From Theodoxus fluviatilis (taxonomy: Eukaryota > Mollusca > Gastropoda > Cycloneritida > Neritidae), in NCBI GenBank assembly GCA_034096865.1, contig JAWQFJ010009607.1, forward strand, positions 10,001 through 74,000: a stretch of DNA of 64,000 bases, read 5' to 3'. The translations under genes were made by a program, and so were the position numbers. A model generated the notes under the pieces. It did no database searches. It saw only the letters and a program-made list of their open reading frames with translations, and had not been told where the DNA came from. Below, one piece after another: positions 50,600 to 61,440 of the stretch. Positions within the stretch are counted from its first letter, which is position 1. Each line of letters opens with the position of its first letter.

Positions 50600-51284
50600 A
50601 CTCGGCTATTTTTACACTACGCGAAGCGAGGTAAGGATTTACACACGTTGCATTGTCTTTGTCATCACAGTTTTTAACAAATTCAGCATTTTTAACAACA
50701 GTATTTTCTCCTGAGGTTCAACAGTGAAAGGAATCTTGTGCATCACAAATTACGAAGTTTGATTTTTCTGTTCTTCTCGCGTTTATCATTTTATGCTGCT
50801 CGATCGTCTGCTGCTCAGGCCGGGCGTAGATCATAATTATGCGTCCGGTGTTTATTTCTTTATTTAGACCAGCTTGTTAGGGACGTGCTTTTCCGTGGAG
50901 AAAATTGTGTGTAGATCTTTTACGAGAGATATAGCTTACTGACACCTTGACCCTTTTCCCAGCTTTAGTTTAGTGTGGGGATTTTCATTTTAGTGTTTAC
51001 GCTCGCTTCTCCACGCACTCGGTTAATTATTGTTCATGTTTACAAATTACGAAACAAACGGTTTCTCACACACATATCGCTGTCAAGAAATACTATAAAA
51101 ACACTTGCACGCACTTGCATTCTGCTATTCGTTCACTAAACTTTATTCCTCACGCACGTGGCATAATCTATACAACATATCTCGCACAAGCGCTCTGGGG
51201 GTGACACCAAAAACGGGGAGATCACTCTGTCGGAAATCTCGCTAAAATCAGCCGAGTGTGCGGTCTTATTAATGTATGGTCTTT
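50600..51284. other. No recognisable gene
   Basis: AT-rich single-copy-looking DNA. The reverse strand has AATAAAGTTTAGTG at about 51133-51146 but no associated coding frame. Confidence 0.3.
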
Positions 51285-51655
51285 GGTTCAGTCTCTTAGC
51301 CCTGAGATGGGTTGTTGAGGCACCACTGATGACTTTCGGACAATCTTCCTCCATCGATCTCTATCCTCTGTGGCTCGCTGTGAGTCAGCAAAGGTCAAGC
51401 CTGTCCACTCTTTGATGTAGTATTCCCACCTCTTTCTCTGCCTGCCTCTCCTTCTCCCACCTGGTACGCGTACGATACCTTGCAGGATGGTCTTGGCCAG
51501 CCCACTGCCTCTTGACACGTGACCGTACCACTTCAGCTTTCTGCTTTTCACGATGGAGAGCAGGTCTTCGTGCTGTCCAATTGCTCTCCTGACCCTGTTG
51601 CTGATTTCCTCATTCGTGACATGGTCTTTATATGAGATGTTCAAAATCTTGCGGT
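51285..51655 (-). mobile_element. LINE family B, copy 3 (short 3' fragment)
   Basis: The final ~370 bp of family B: MNISYKDHVTNEEISNRVRR through RRRGRQRKRWEYYIKEWTGL, with a small insertion (VRVPGGRRR) and a tail reduced to one GTTCAG. Same sequence as the ends of copies 1 and 2. A severe 5' truncation is typical of LINEs. Confidence 0.9.
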
Positions 51656-51710
51656 GGTTTACGGAAAAGAACGTTATAGATGCTTTAAAAACACTCAGCC
51701 ATATCAGTTT

Positions 51711-51932
51711 TCAATGGCACATTTGGTAGAGCATTGAACTCTTGGTCATGCGTGCGCTGAAACTTTTTTCTCTCTCTTTTTTCGAGAGGTTGTGGGTTCA
51801 AACCCGACCTGGTTTTTTGTGGTTTTGTGTATGTGTGTTTTCCCCTCCTCTTTTCTCGAGAGGTTGCAGGTTCGAACCCGATCTTTTTTAAATAGTGCCA
51901 AAACCTGGAGGTTCAGCGCCAGCGGTTTTTAT
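51711..51932 (+). repeat. tRNA-derived SINE, copy 2
   Basis: Box A region TGGCACATTTGGTAGAGC. The first box B is deleted (TTGGTCATGCGTGCGCTGAA). Two T-arm-like blocks remain (GGTTGTGGGTTCAAACCCG; GGTTGCAGGTTCGAACCCG). Same 3' end CCTGGAGGTTCAGCGCCAGC. Confidence 0.82.
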
Positions 51933-53650
51933 CTGACGTGACCAGCACCTTGAAAACTGCCTCCTATTCTCGGAAGTTTTTCTTTTTGAAGGTGCTTAGT
52001 GTCTCCACTGCTGAATACAGTCAAAAAGCTTGACACAACAAGAAGCGTCACTCTAGTATCTTCTATAGTAAAAAAGCAGGACGAGATTTTGCTTACGTCA
52101 CAGGTATTTTTTTACGTCGCAGTCACTCACGAGTAATTTTTGCTTACTTCCCTTTAGTTTAGTTGGATTAATCATGAGTAGACGGTGTGGCCTGTGTTGC
52201 GCCCTTCTTGGCAGTTTTAACACTAGAACAGTCACCATCAGTTTATTGTCAGTTTGAGAGACTCACTGGCTCATAAAATCGGTAGCTGGAGCATAATCGC
52301 TCCAAGCATTGATTTCGCCTGCCATGGCGATCATCATGATCCAACCAAAAACAAGGGACGCAACTCACGCAAACCGCCGGCTAAATCTCGTCCTGCGTAA
52401 AATCGCGGAGTGACGCTTCTTGTTGTCTCAAGTTCTTTGATACAGTCTAGCATTTTATGGTTGTCATGGTGTTGTTGAGTTGCACGTATACATGTATTTG
52501 ACAAATCGTTACAAAACTGGCTAGTGCATAGGTGTGCTTTTCCCTCCTCCTCCACTGCATCTTCAATGAATACGATAGGCAGCCAGTTCGCGTCATGCTT
52601 GCCTCATTTAGTTTCCTATCTTTGGAATAAACATGCACGGATGACTAATCGGGGGGTAATTATTTCAGTCTCTGTCTATCAATATTACCAAGAGAGTTGA
52701 CTAAATATAGCTTTTGTTCAGAAACATCAGAAGACTTCGTGCGCGATCTACGTCACTGCTTCGTCACACTCAAAGGCGTCAGGGCGCAAACATTCGTTGT
52801 TTGGTAATCTCCGTCAAAGCAGTTTTTGAATAAATCTTACGGTCTTCAGATGCCATTCCCACACAAACATGTCATGGATGAGGAGCACGTAGCAAATCCA
52901 AGCCTAAGGCAAGCGGTGATCGAGGAACCCAAACGCAAATGCTGCATGCAGGACAAAGAGAGGCTTACTATGCAAGCGTGACACTCATGAAATCAATGTT
53001 AATCGATGGGGCACGTTTGCAGTGGCACCATTGTCCATGTGTGCGTGCACATGTATGTGCATGCCTGAGCGCATGTACATGTATATGTGTGTGAATACGC
53101 AATTGCATGCGTGATTGTTTGTTTAAACCCCAGGTTCATCAAGAGTAAGATTTGCTAAGTAAAAAAGATTTCGATCATAGTTTCAGTTAGTGCCTACAGC
53201 TTCATGGAATAATCCTTGACGGCGAATTCAAACGTGGTACTTCCGCTATGCGATCAGTTGATGCATAGGGGCAACTGAAATAAGGCCTCAGCCACAGGCC
53301 CATTTGAAAAGACCAGCCAACACTTCCTTAGTTACCAGGTGTTACCTTTGTGTTGCACATTCTCCGACAGTCATTTCACCTGGTGAAGTAAAGGCTTGTA
53401 TTTCTGGGCCGTGAAGGCCAGGTTTCAGGGCTGTCTTCTGCGCCCTCTTCAGCTTGCCTGCACAGCCTCTAGTTCCCAATCCTGAATCCCTTCATCCCTG
53501 GTGCAGGTTCAACCTTGATTAACTAGATTTTCTGGGGTATTAAGGAGGAATTTCGGGGTATTCCATTTTTCTGCACGGCGAGGGGCACTGGTTGATGAAG
53601 TCCTGGATGTCATTATCCCTCCAGGTTTACTGGAGGTCCTACAGACTTTA
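51933..53650. other. No recognisable gene
   Basis: ACGCTTCTTGTTGT...AAGAAGCGTCACT around 52045 and 52412 form a loose inverted pair about 370 bp apart. Otherwise no coding region or repeat was recognised. A CATG/TGTG-rich stretch lies at 53030-53095. Confidence 0.3.
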
Positions 53651-53926
53651 TCTGTCTGTGTGTGTGTGTGTGTCTGTCCCGTCTCCACGGCTTATATCTC
53701 AAAAACTACTGGACGGATTTCCTTGAGATTTTGCACACTGACTGGAAGTTAGGTCCGATTCAATATTATCAAATTTTCAGAATCGAGGTTTGAAAAGAAA
53801 GTGACTTTTTTACATTTTGGTGTTTCAATGAAAACGATTCAACAGACTCCATTTTGCAAAATCTGTGACGTGATCATTTGACGTCGAATAACGTGATGTC
53901 ATTTGCGAGGAGATTTTTGAGAAGGG
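53651..53926 (+). repeat. TG-headed dispersed repeat, copy 2
   Basis: Full-length match to 50191-50462, with (TG)n head and the same end. It is followed by a (GAATA)n run at 53928-53950. Confidence 0.82.
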
Positions 53927-54026
53927 TGAATAGAATAGAATAGAATAGAATTCTTCGGCTTGCTTAGGCGTCCAGGGCCTATCGCCGATTCTGGTAGTTC
54001 TCTCTGGCTGTATTTTTATTGTTCTT

Positions 54027-54441
54027 GGCCCGTATTCACGACGGCGATTTATCTTTTTAACACTCGATTTATCTCCTATCCCCGATTTATCTTGACTTCG
54101 GTTTAAATTCTCCTATTCATGACGGCGATTTAGCCCTAAACTCGCGTCAAAGCAGAGTGTTAAACTATTCTCCCGAAGTCGGCAAGATAAATAGATAAAC
54201 CGGGGTTATCGAGAGAGGCAAGATGGCAGCGATTGTGCTTAAGAAACGAATTCATGACAATCTGTTAAGAAAAAACCGAGTATTCCGAGACCGAAGGCAC
54301 CCGTTCGAAGTATTTAATGATGAAGAGGTGTTCAGAAAGTTTCGATTCCATCGAAAGGAAATCTTGGCCATCACCGACGAGATCCATAAAGAAATCAGTC
54401 CAACCCAGAATTATTCAAAGGCACAGCAACCGAAAGAATGA
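54027..54441 (+). mobile_element. Harbinger-like transposon, 5' end with transposase start
   Basis: Begins GGCCCGTATTCACGACGGCG, the same terminal sequence as the MITE at 56693-56926, and matches its first ~70 bp. About 195 bp inside is the ATG of a Harbinger-like transposase (54223). The right half is lost; by 54500 the sequence is a TG microsatellite and dispersed repeat copy 3. Confidence 0.75.
54223..54441 (+). pseudogene. Harbinger-like transposase, N-terminal fragment
   Basis: 72 codons from a good ATG (AAGATGGCAG): basic start, NRVFRDRRHPFEVFNDEEVF, RKFRFHRKEILAITDEIHKE, then a frameshifted end. Related to 1662-1862 at FRDR-P-F-ND/DDQEVFRKFRF. PIF/Harbinger transposases carry the DDE catalytic domain about 100 residues further on, which is absent. 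The link between this protein start and the GGCCCGTATTCAC terminus identifies the family that mobilised the MITE. Confidence 0.7.
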
Positions 54442-54499
54442 CGTCGTCAGGCACTTATGACGCTATCACGCATTTTGCACGTGTTAACTCTACACATTC

Positions 54500-54505
<6 letters not shown>

Positions 54506-54544
<39 letters not shown>

Positions 54545-54690
54545 TGTCTGTCTGTCTGTCCCGACTCCACGGCTTATATCTCAAAAACTACTGGACGGAT
54601 TTCCTTGAGATTTTGCACACTAACTGGAAGTTAGGTCCGATTGAATGTATCAAATTTTCAGAATCGAGGCTTGAAGAGAAAGTGGTTAAA
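54506..54690 (+). repeat. TG-headed dispersed repeat, copy 3 (truncated)
   Basis: A longer (TG)n head (54501-54543) and (TCTG)n, then ACTCCACGGCTTATATCTCA and the next ~130 bp, ending within GAATCGAGGCTTGAAGAGAA. Confidence 0.8.
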
Positions 54691-54699
54691 CTCTTTTCC

Positions 54700-55240
54700 T
54701 ACGTTCACAAAACAACATTTGGCTTCTTTGTATGATGAACGTCTACCAGCAGACGCAAAAAAGCGATACTACGCTGTGTTGGCGTCAAATTCATTCCATT
54801 TGTGAAACCGGTAAAGTATATGTACCATCTTACATCTAGATTGTTGCCTTTGCTGGTTAAAAGCCTGGAATCGCCCAGCGAACTAACTGAATGTCGACAC
54901 AATCACGCGGCACTGTTGTACATTTGCAGTCAACGTAAGATCTCATACGACGATTTGATTCAAGGCCTAGTGCTAATTGTTTTGATGGTCTGGTCTCAGT
55001 GTCACAAAAATATGATGATTTAATCAATCCCTGACCCGGAAATGTTGGGGACAACGACCATTTCAGCGTAATGACATCGAATCTTTCCTACTTCAGCAAA
55101 ACGCTTCGATATATGTTGAACCTCTACCAGCAGACGCCAAAATGCGATACTACGAAAAGAATATTGACGTTGATGGGTTAGATCCGTATGAAATACCAAA
55201 CAGTTCATGCTATCATCCATTTTTCTACAATTTACAGTGC
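54700..55240 (+). other. Two decayed copies of a coding-like segment
   Basis: GAACGTCTACCAGCAGACGC (54738) and GAACCTCTACCAGCAGACGC (55119) start similar segments translating as RLPADAKKRYY and PLPADAKMRYY followed by a short DGLDPYEIP segment in the second. The K-RYY...GLDPYE pattern is one I associate with SWIM/YqaJ-type proteins of invertebrates, but this is weak. A frame between them (VYHLTSRLLPLLVKSLESPS) is open but unrecognised. Confidence 0.25.
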
Positions 55241-55304
55241 AAAATACGAACCACGAGGGTTTATGACAAGGTCGTTATAAATGCTTCACATACCTACAAG
55301 TTTA

Positions 55305-55542
55305 CAATGGCACAGTTGGTAGAGCATTGGGCTCTTGGTCATGCATGACCAGGTTCGATTCTGCACCGAAACTTTTTTTCTCTCTCTTTTTTCGAGGGGT
55401 TGTGGGTTCGAACCCGACCTGGTTTTTTGTGTTTGTGTGTGTGTGCGTTTTTTCCTCCTCTTTTCTCGGAGGCTGCGGGTTCGAACCCGATCTTCTTTTT
55501 TTCTTCTCCAAAACCTGGAGGTTCAGCGCCAGCGGTTTTTAT
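55305..55542 (+). repeat. tRNA-derived SINE, copy 3
   Basis: Box A TGGCACAGTTGGTAGAGC, box B GGTTCGATTC, then two intact T-arm-like blocks (GGTTGTGGGTTCGAACCCG; GCTGCGGGTTCGAACCCG). The 3' end CCTGGAGGTTCAGCGCCAGC is shared with the other two copies. This is the best preserved of the three. Confidence 0.85.
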
Positions 55543-56088
55543 TTTTATATCCGGGCAGATCCGATGCAGCTCAATTATTCTTCACGCCCCGCGTCGTTCC
55601 CAATCTAGTCTAAAGCCAGCTTAGGGCGGTCTCCTGTCAAATGTTGCCATGGAGATAGTGTCGAGAGAGAAAAAAAACGACGTCAAACTTCTTGTAGGAA
55701 GTGTTATCAGACTCTGTCCTGTAAAGCTTGTGTCCGTCCAGAATAAGATTATTTCAGGTCGTCACCAGCACCTTTCCTAAATCATACAAACACGTGCCTC
55801 TCATTTATTATCTTTTTTCTCACCTCAAGTCATGTCAGATCCATCTGTGCATGAACGACTGGGACGAAAACAAATTAAATGATATGTCGACCCGACGTCA
55901 GGAACGAACAAAAACTTATTATTAAAGGAGAACGAGTGAGAGAGGCGACGAAAAGTCCAGAATATAAAATGCACGCTCACTCATGCGCGCAAGAACTCTT
56001 GATCGCTCCATAACGGAGAAATCAAGAGCAAGACAATTGAAGACAGATTTGTCGGCAGGGTACAAGCAATATGCGTCAGCAGGTAATG
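55543..56088. other. No recognisable gene
   Basis: No coding similarity or repeat relation was noticed before the GT array. Confidence 0.3.
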
Positions 56089-56137
<49 letters not shown>

Positions 56138-56253
56138 CGGGCGCGCGTGCTTCAGACAGGCAGACAGACCAGACCAGACCAGACCAGACCAGACCAGACC
56201 AGACGCCCCATAGTAACATCTTTTCCTATTCTCTCCACTTTCCTGTCTGCCTG

Positions 56254-56302
<49 letters not shown>

Positions 56303-56465
56303 GTGAAGCAGTATAGACATGGACCACTCTCCTGACTCCTTCTGTCAGTCTCTCTCACGCTGGACAAAGTGGTCTAGCAAAAGACCTGCATGTCTGACCT
56401 GCCACTTAACCTTTGGGTCAAGCTGGATCAGACCAGACCAGACAGACCAGACCAGACCAGACATA
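56089..56465 (+). repeat. Cluster of microsatellites: (GT)n, (CAGAC)n, (CT)n, (CAGAC)n
   Basis: (GT)n at about 56090-56134, (CAGAC)n pentamers at about 56160-56204, (CT)n at 56254-56300 and a second (CAGAC)n block at about 56428-56462. All reading frames here are low complexity. Confidence 0.88.
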
Positions 56466-56692
56466 CCGGACAGACATAATAAGACTGAGAAACGGAGAGA
56501 GGGGTGAAGGAGGGGGGCACGGCACATGATTTTTAAATGTTTGTTCCTTTTGAATACACATCTCTAATCACAGGTCTTGGGTCATTAAAACTAGTACAAA
56601 AATCCTCTGACTACCTAATTTTGACATAAGCAGGGTTCGTACAGGTCATGGAAAACCTGGAAAGTCATGGAATTTGATTTTTAATTTTCCAG

Positions 56693-56926
56693 GGCCCGTA
56701 TTCACAACGGTGATTTATCTTTTTAACACTCGATTTATCCCCTAGCCCCGTGTTATCTTGATCGGTTAGATAAGGTGCGCTCGTCAGAGGATCCTAGGTT
56801 GCGCTTTGCTATATATAGTGGTTTCCAGCCAAGGGAGAGCGGAACAGGCAGTTGGAATCGTCTGAGTTTAGAGATAAATCGGACTTAAAATAAATCGCCG
56901 ATAAATCGCCGTCGTGAATACGGGCC
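56693..56926. mobile_element. Harbinger-like MITE, 234 bp, nested
   Basis: Ends GGCCCGTATTCACAACGGTG and, in reverse complement, GGCCCGTATTCACGACGGCG, each continuing to GATTTATC. CAG at 56690-56692 and 56927-56929 is the target duplication. The first ~70 bp matches the transposon end at 54027. It splits the subterminal region of the 56631-59037 element, so it inserted later. Confidence 0.9.
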
Positions 56927-57255
56927 CAGGCCTGGAAAGTCATGGAATTTCAACTTAGGTCATGGAAAGTCATGGAATTTAAGAAAGAAAGAAAGAAAAA
57001 GACGTTTTCTAGGCTGTGCTTTGCGCGATGCTCTCAATCTAATTTTAAACGCCGAGCACGTCAGGAAAACGTGCCCATGCATCCCATTGGTTAATTCTGA
57101 AGGCTCGTGTGCCTTTTGCTTCCTGATTGGTTCTTTGGCTAGGTGACCTCGTTTCATTTCCACGCCGGTCCGGTCAGTTGGTTCAAACGAGGACAGAGTG
57201 AAAAGAGCTTGTTTTGTTTGTGGTGCAGTGTTTCTTTGAGAATCAGATTATCATC

Positions 57256-57474
57256 ATGCCTGGAAAGTGTCGCTTTCAAGACTCTTGGACAGGAGACCCT
57301 GAATACCGTGAGTGGGTCATGGGAGCGAGAGTGGATGGGATGGCAAAGTGCCGATTTTGTGAAAAAAACTTTGATGTATCCAACATGAGAGCGGCAGCGT
57401 TGACAAGCCACATGAAAGGTGTCGCGCACCAGGCGCGTGCTAAAAAACACCAAGAAGAAAAGAGCAAACATTAA
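57256..57474 (+). CDS. BED-like zinc finger protein (transposon-encoded, partial)
   Basis: The ATG at 57256 (ATCATCATGCCTGG) opens 72 codons: MPGKCRFQDSWTGDPEYREW, then AKCRFCEKNFD with the C-x2-C pair and SHMKGVAHQ with the H-x5-H type pair, ending in a lysine-rich tail. This N-terminal arrangement (PGKCRF...W...) is common in animal transposon-encoded proteins and places DNA binding next to the termini. The frame ends at a TAA 8 residues after the finger. The rest of the protein is missing or lies in another exon. The longer frame from 57214 starts with TTG and is not preferred. Confidence 0.7.
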   Translation: MPGKCRFQDSWTGDPEYREWVMGARVDGMAKCRFCEKNFDVSNMRAAALTSHMKGVAHQARAKKHQEEKSKH

Positions 57475-57479
57475 ACACG

Positions 57480-58970
57480 AAGTGTCATCGCCTCCAAGTT
57501 TGCCTTGGATCGAAATGGCGACCGCATGTCTGTTTCAAAATGTTGCTGTTTCTAACGTAATTTGGTCAAATATAGTTCTGGTTTAATTAGAATAGCTTAA
57601 ATATATCATATTCAAGAAGGGTATAACGATATATATGCTCATTTCTAAGCCATTTCGAAGACATTAGCACCATTTCGGTAAATAGCATGACACAATGGCG
57701 AGTAAGAGCGTGACGGCGCAGATGCGATTTTGACGGACAAATCAGCTGAAATCGGTTAGTTTTTTGGGGTTTTTGTTTCAGTTTATGCTAGAACAATCAT
57801 TTAGGAAGAAATTTATTGCAATATTTTGCACATATTGGAAAAAGTATTGTAGAACTCGGGACCTTCAGCGAGTGCTAAATAGACGCCGCACGCGATGTTC
57901 GAAGAAATTTCATCAGACCGAAAGTGGCCGTCGGTTAGATGGAATCCACTTTTTCCAGGATTCGCACATATCAATAACACAAAATACCAATGTAACATGA
58001 AAGATGAAAGTCTTTCTGAGTTGTCTAATTTTTTTTAAACTAGTGGTAGGATTCCGTGGTAATTTGTATCAAATGTTTGCGCTACTACAGTACTAGCCAA
58101 AATGCACTCGGCAATACCACTTCACTTTCATGGCTAATTGTGGACAATTCACAAAATATTGTGAATAAAAACAAGAATGAAAGTTGTTTATGAAGCAGAA
58201 GGTTTCAAGAACATGTGTCGTGTAGTTTTGTGTTAATCCGTCTTATTTCCGCTGAGAACATACAAGCCGATTACGTAAATAAAAAACCTCTGCCACTACC
58301 GACTCGCGGTGGCTCGACAGAGTTTGCATTTCGCGACTCGGGTTGGTCTCTTCTAAACACTCGTTTCGTCGAAGTTTCTCATTTGATCAAGTTGAAACTT
58401 TACTACTCATTAGAGGAAAGATTGCTCTTTCGTTCGGTGTATGTTTGAACTTCCGGTGAAAATCGAAAGACGAGTTATGGATGAAAGTTCGAACGTCATC
58501 AGACATTTTGTTAAAATTTGCTCACTCCCGCTTTTCCAATCAATTTCGTACAGACACCCTCGGATTCTAAAAGATTTCCCCTTTCCAACGCTATATTCGA
58601 TGTTAATGTACGATGAATCTACTTTTTGTCTAGCGCCCGGATTGTGCGCTTGAAAGGAGAAAACAGGCGGAAATTTTCCACCTGTTTGTTTGTACATTGG
58701 ACCGCAATGGCGTTGTGTAGACGCGTGCTCGATTACCACATTCAGCGTGCGTTAATCGTTGAAGCACCAGAAATTTGGGACAAAAGTATCATCATTTTAA
58801 GGAGTACTTGTTTGAAAATTTTCTGCATTTGTCAGTTTTTGAATCAATCTGCTGTTAAAATAATAAAAATAATCAGATTTATTTTACAACGGGTGTATTG
58901 TGCGTGAGTTTGGTCGTGCGCCATACACTTTTCTCTTTAAAATTGTCATGTATCACAGTACGCTAGGTCA
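57480..58970. other. Non-coding interior of the 56631-59037 transposon
   Basis: AT-rich sequence with short frames only, none matching a transposase. Probably a deleted-derivative filler or intronic part of the element. Confidence 0.45.
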
Positions 58971-59043
58971 TGGAAAATGTTGTTGAAGGTCATGGAAAGT
59001 CATGGAATTTTGTATCTAAAATCCTGTACGAACCCTGCATAAG

Positions 59044-61440
59044 GAATTTCCTCCCAAGTAATGATGTTTATTTTGTGTTCTTGTATGTTGCGAACACATG
59101 GGTATCTTTTTCAGTTCATGATGATTTTGTTACAGTCGTTCGGTGTCAAGAAACCGCTCGAAAATATGTACTTTTATTTTTCTAGTTTGACGCAAATTGC
59201 AAATTGAGATGACCGTGAATAAAGGTTTTGGTTGAAAGTCTTCTCTTGAGATGACGTCATCGCTCCTGCTCTTGTGTCTTTTCTCGCTCTGGTTCCTTCT
59301 ATCCCCATTCCCTACCCCACCCCCTTGTTCCTCTCCATTCCCCCCACCCCGTCCCATCTCTCCACCCCTTTTACTCTTCAACCTAAGCCTTCCCAATTCC
59401 ACCTTCCTTTGCGCTTGAAGCACAATGTCCCAATACTGGGAACAGTCCATCCTTGTGCTGACGGAAGGAGGATGGGGGCCACGTATTGACCCATCCAGCA
59501 TGTCGATGGTTGACGAAGCACCTAATTAGGGCGACCAGTAAGCTCTAGATCAATGACGAGCCTCTGGCGCAGACGTAGAGAGGCTGTCTTCTATCACCTC
59601 AGGCCGACTAGGCGCTTGCGAGGAGGTCTGTAACATCCACATGTTGAGTTGTCCGAGGACTTTTCCTCAGTCCTGTGCTGGCCATTCCACTCCGTGCATC
59701 ACTAAACCCACGCGGAAGTCCGCAAGGCAGTCGCGTCTGCCAACTAGGACGGAGACATAGAGCAGTGCACGTGCGTCGTCTGGCAGTAACCCAGGCTCCC
59801 CATTAACCTAGAAATTGATTAGCGGCCAACAGGCGGTTGCCTCTGTCTGCTGACGACGTGGAATGGAGCATCGGGAAACATTTGAATCAGAGGCTGAGAA
59901 TCCCCGTCCGCTGTGTACCCTGACCATTATTGCCCGCCGGAGTGAGGTAACCAGTAGAGGAATTACAGTGGACAACCGCCCTTCATGGACTCGGGTGTTT
60001 ACGATGTTATGCAGAGGACAGTGAGATGGCAAACGGGAACGCACGAGAAAGCGGTCTACAGGTAAATTTGGCAATTTCTGATTTTTTAAAAATATCGCCG
60101 AGGATTATATACCTTGAGACTCTTGCCCTCTGAGCACTGAGTTCTGGCCAAAAATTCACCTTTTCAAGTGCCTGCAATATCGGGTTGAAAGTGTTTTTTC
60201 TCCATTGTTTCCCGGTAGGTTATTTTCTTTTGACTGCTGCTATACTACAGTTAGCATTTTGTGCTGCGACTGCATAAACAAAGTGAAGGAATCGCTACGT
60301 TTTGTCCCGAAGGATAAACTGTATGGGCAAGAGACAAAAGTCAAAAAGCACTTGAGCAATCCACTTAGATGGCACAAGTGAATTTTGATATGCAAATTTC
60401 TCTTTGAAAAAATTGCTTTCTTTATCAGCATTTTAGAATTCGTCATAACCACAAATTACCATCGATTTTTGTATAAAATCCTGTTTCTCTCCAATATATT
60501 TAATCTACATTTCAATTTTCAATTCTATCGACGATCATGTTGTAAGTCAAGACTGACTGCGATGACAAGAACGACGACAACGACTACAACATTTGTGGTA
60601 ACGAAAGTGGGTACAGCGGGTTGTAGCAGTGACGAATGCGGCTGAGACGATTACTACGACGACGGCGACGGAGATGACTTGTAAACATTGCTTAAAAAAC
60701 TTCAAATAGGAAAAAATATAGTTTAAGTATTCCACTAGATTGAAGAAGTTCATGTCGATTCATGTTAGAAGTAAAGTAAGATTGTCGAGCCTCGAGTATT
60801 TATCACAAATTATATAGTACTCGGAGGCATGAAAGTCACCGCGTTACATCTCACGTATGTAGTGCGTGCCTTACTGAACCTGACTGATGAAGCATGCGCT
60901 GTCAGCGGAATTCGCCATCTGAGCTTGTGTCCTCTTGCTTCTTGAGTTATGCGGCAAGGAAACGTCCATTTTGTGTGTAGAGGCCTGGCCTCTAGAGTTC
61001 TCTGCCTGAAGACAAAAACCAGCCTTTATCACAGACTGGCGTCCGCGTGTTCTCTTGATCAATACCTATGTGTTTCGTGACGAAGTGACACTTTTTTCCC
61101 CTCATTGCACCTTTGTTTCATTGACATTGTTTCAAACATTATCCTAGTGAAAATATCTGTTCTTGCACCCAGTTCGTAGTTCTCCAAGAAAAGCTCGCAC
61201 GCGATGCTTCTGTGTATCAATATAATTAACCTTGTTTCACTACATTCTTAATTAAACCAGTTTCTGCATCATGCGCCACGGGTTCCGATGACAAGATCTT
61301 CAAAGGGAGGCATTGTCACAAGTAGTATTAAAAGATTATTAATCTTTTCTGTGGCTCGTTAAATGTCTAGGGAATTCCGTACTACTTGGCACCTTCCAAT
61401 CAAAACCATTCGCACAAGGATGACAATTGGACGCAAATGA
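59044..61440. other. No recognisable gene
   Basis: Pyrimidine-rich at 59270-59400; ACG-rich simple sequence at 60560-60680. No domain or repeat relation recognised in any frame. Confidence 0.3.

Larger units (their letters stand above)
56631..59037 (+). mobile_element. DNA transposon with 6 bp target duplication (IS3EU- or hAT-like), 2.4 kb
   Basis: Terminal inverted repeats CAGGGTTCGTACAGG (56631) and CCTGTACGAACCCTG (59023-59037) are perfect over 15 bp. The flanks both read CATAAG (56625-56630 and 59038-59043). Subterminal GTCATGGAAAGTCATGGAAT repeats occur near both ends. Inside is one recognisable frame, a BED-like zinc finger (57256-57474). The transposase catalytic domain is not visible. 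It carries a nested MITE at 56693-56926. A 6 bp duplication does not fit hAT (8 bp); IS3EU or Dada-type families fit better, but I cannot confirm. Confidence 0.85.

Noticed and set aside
52030..52430. ACGCTTCTTGTTG inverted pair as transposon ends
   Set aside because: The arms are short and imperfect and no target duplication was found; noted only as a loose inverted pair.
59808..60074. 88-codon minus-strand frame
   Set aside because: No recognisable domain, no repeat partner and no supporting start or splice context; treated as chance.
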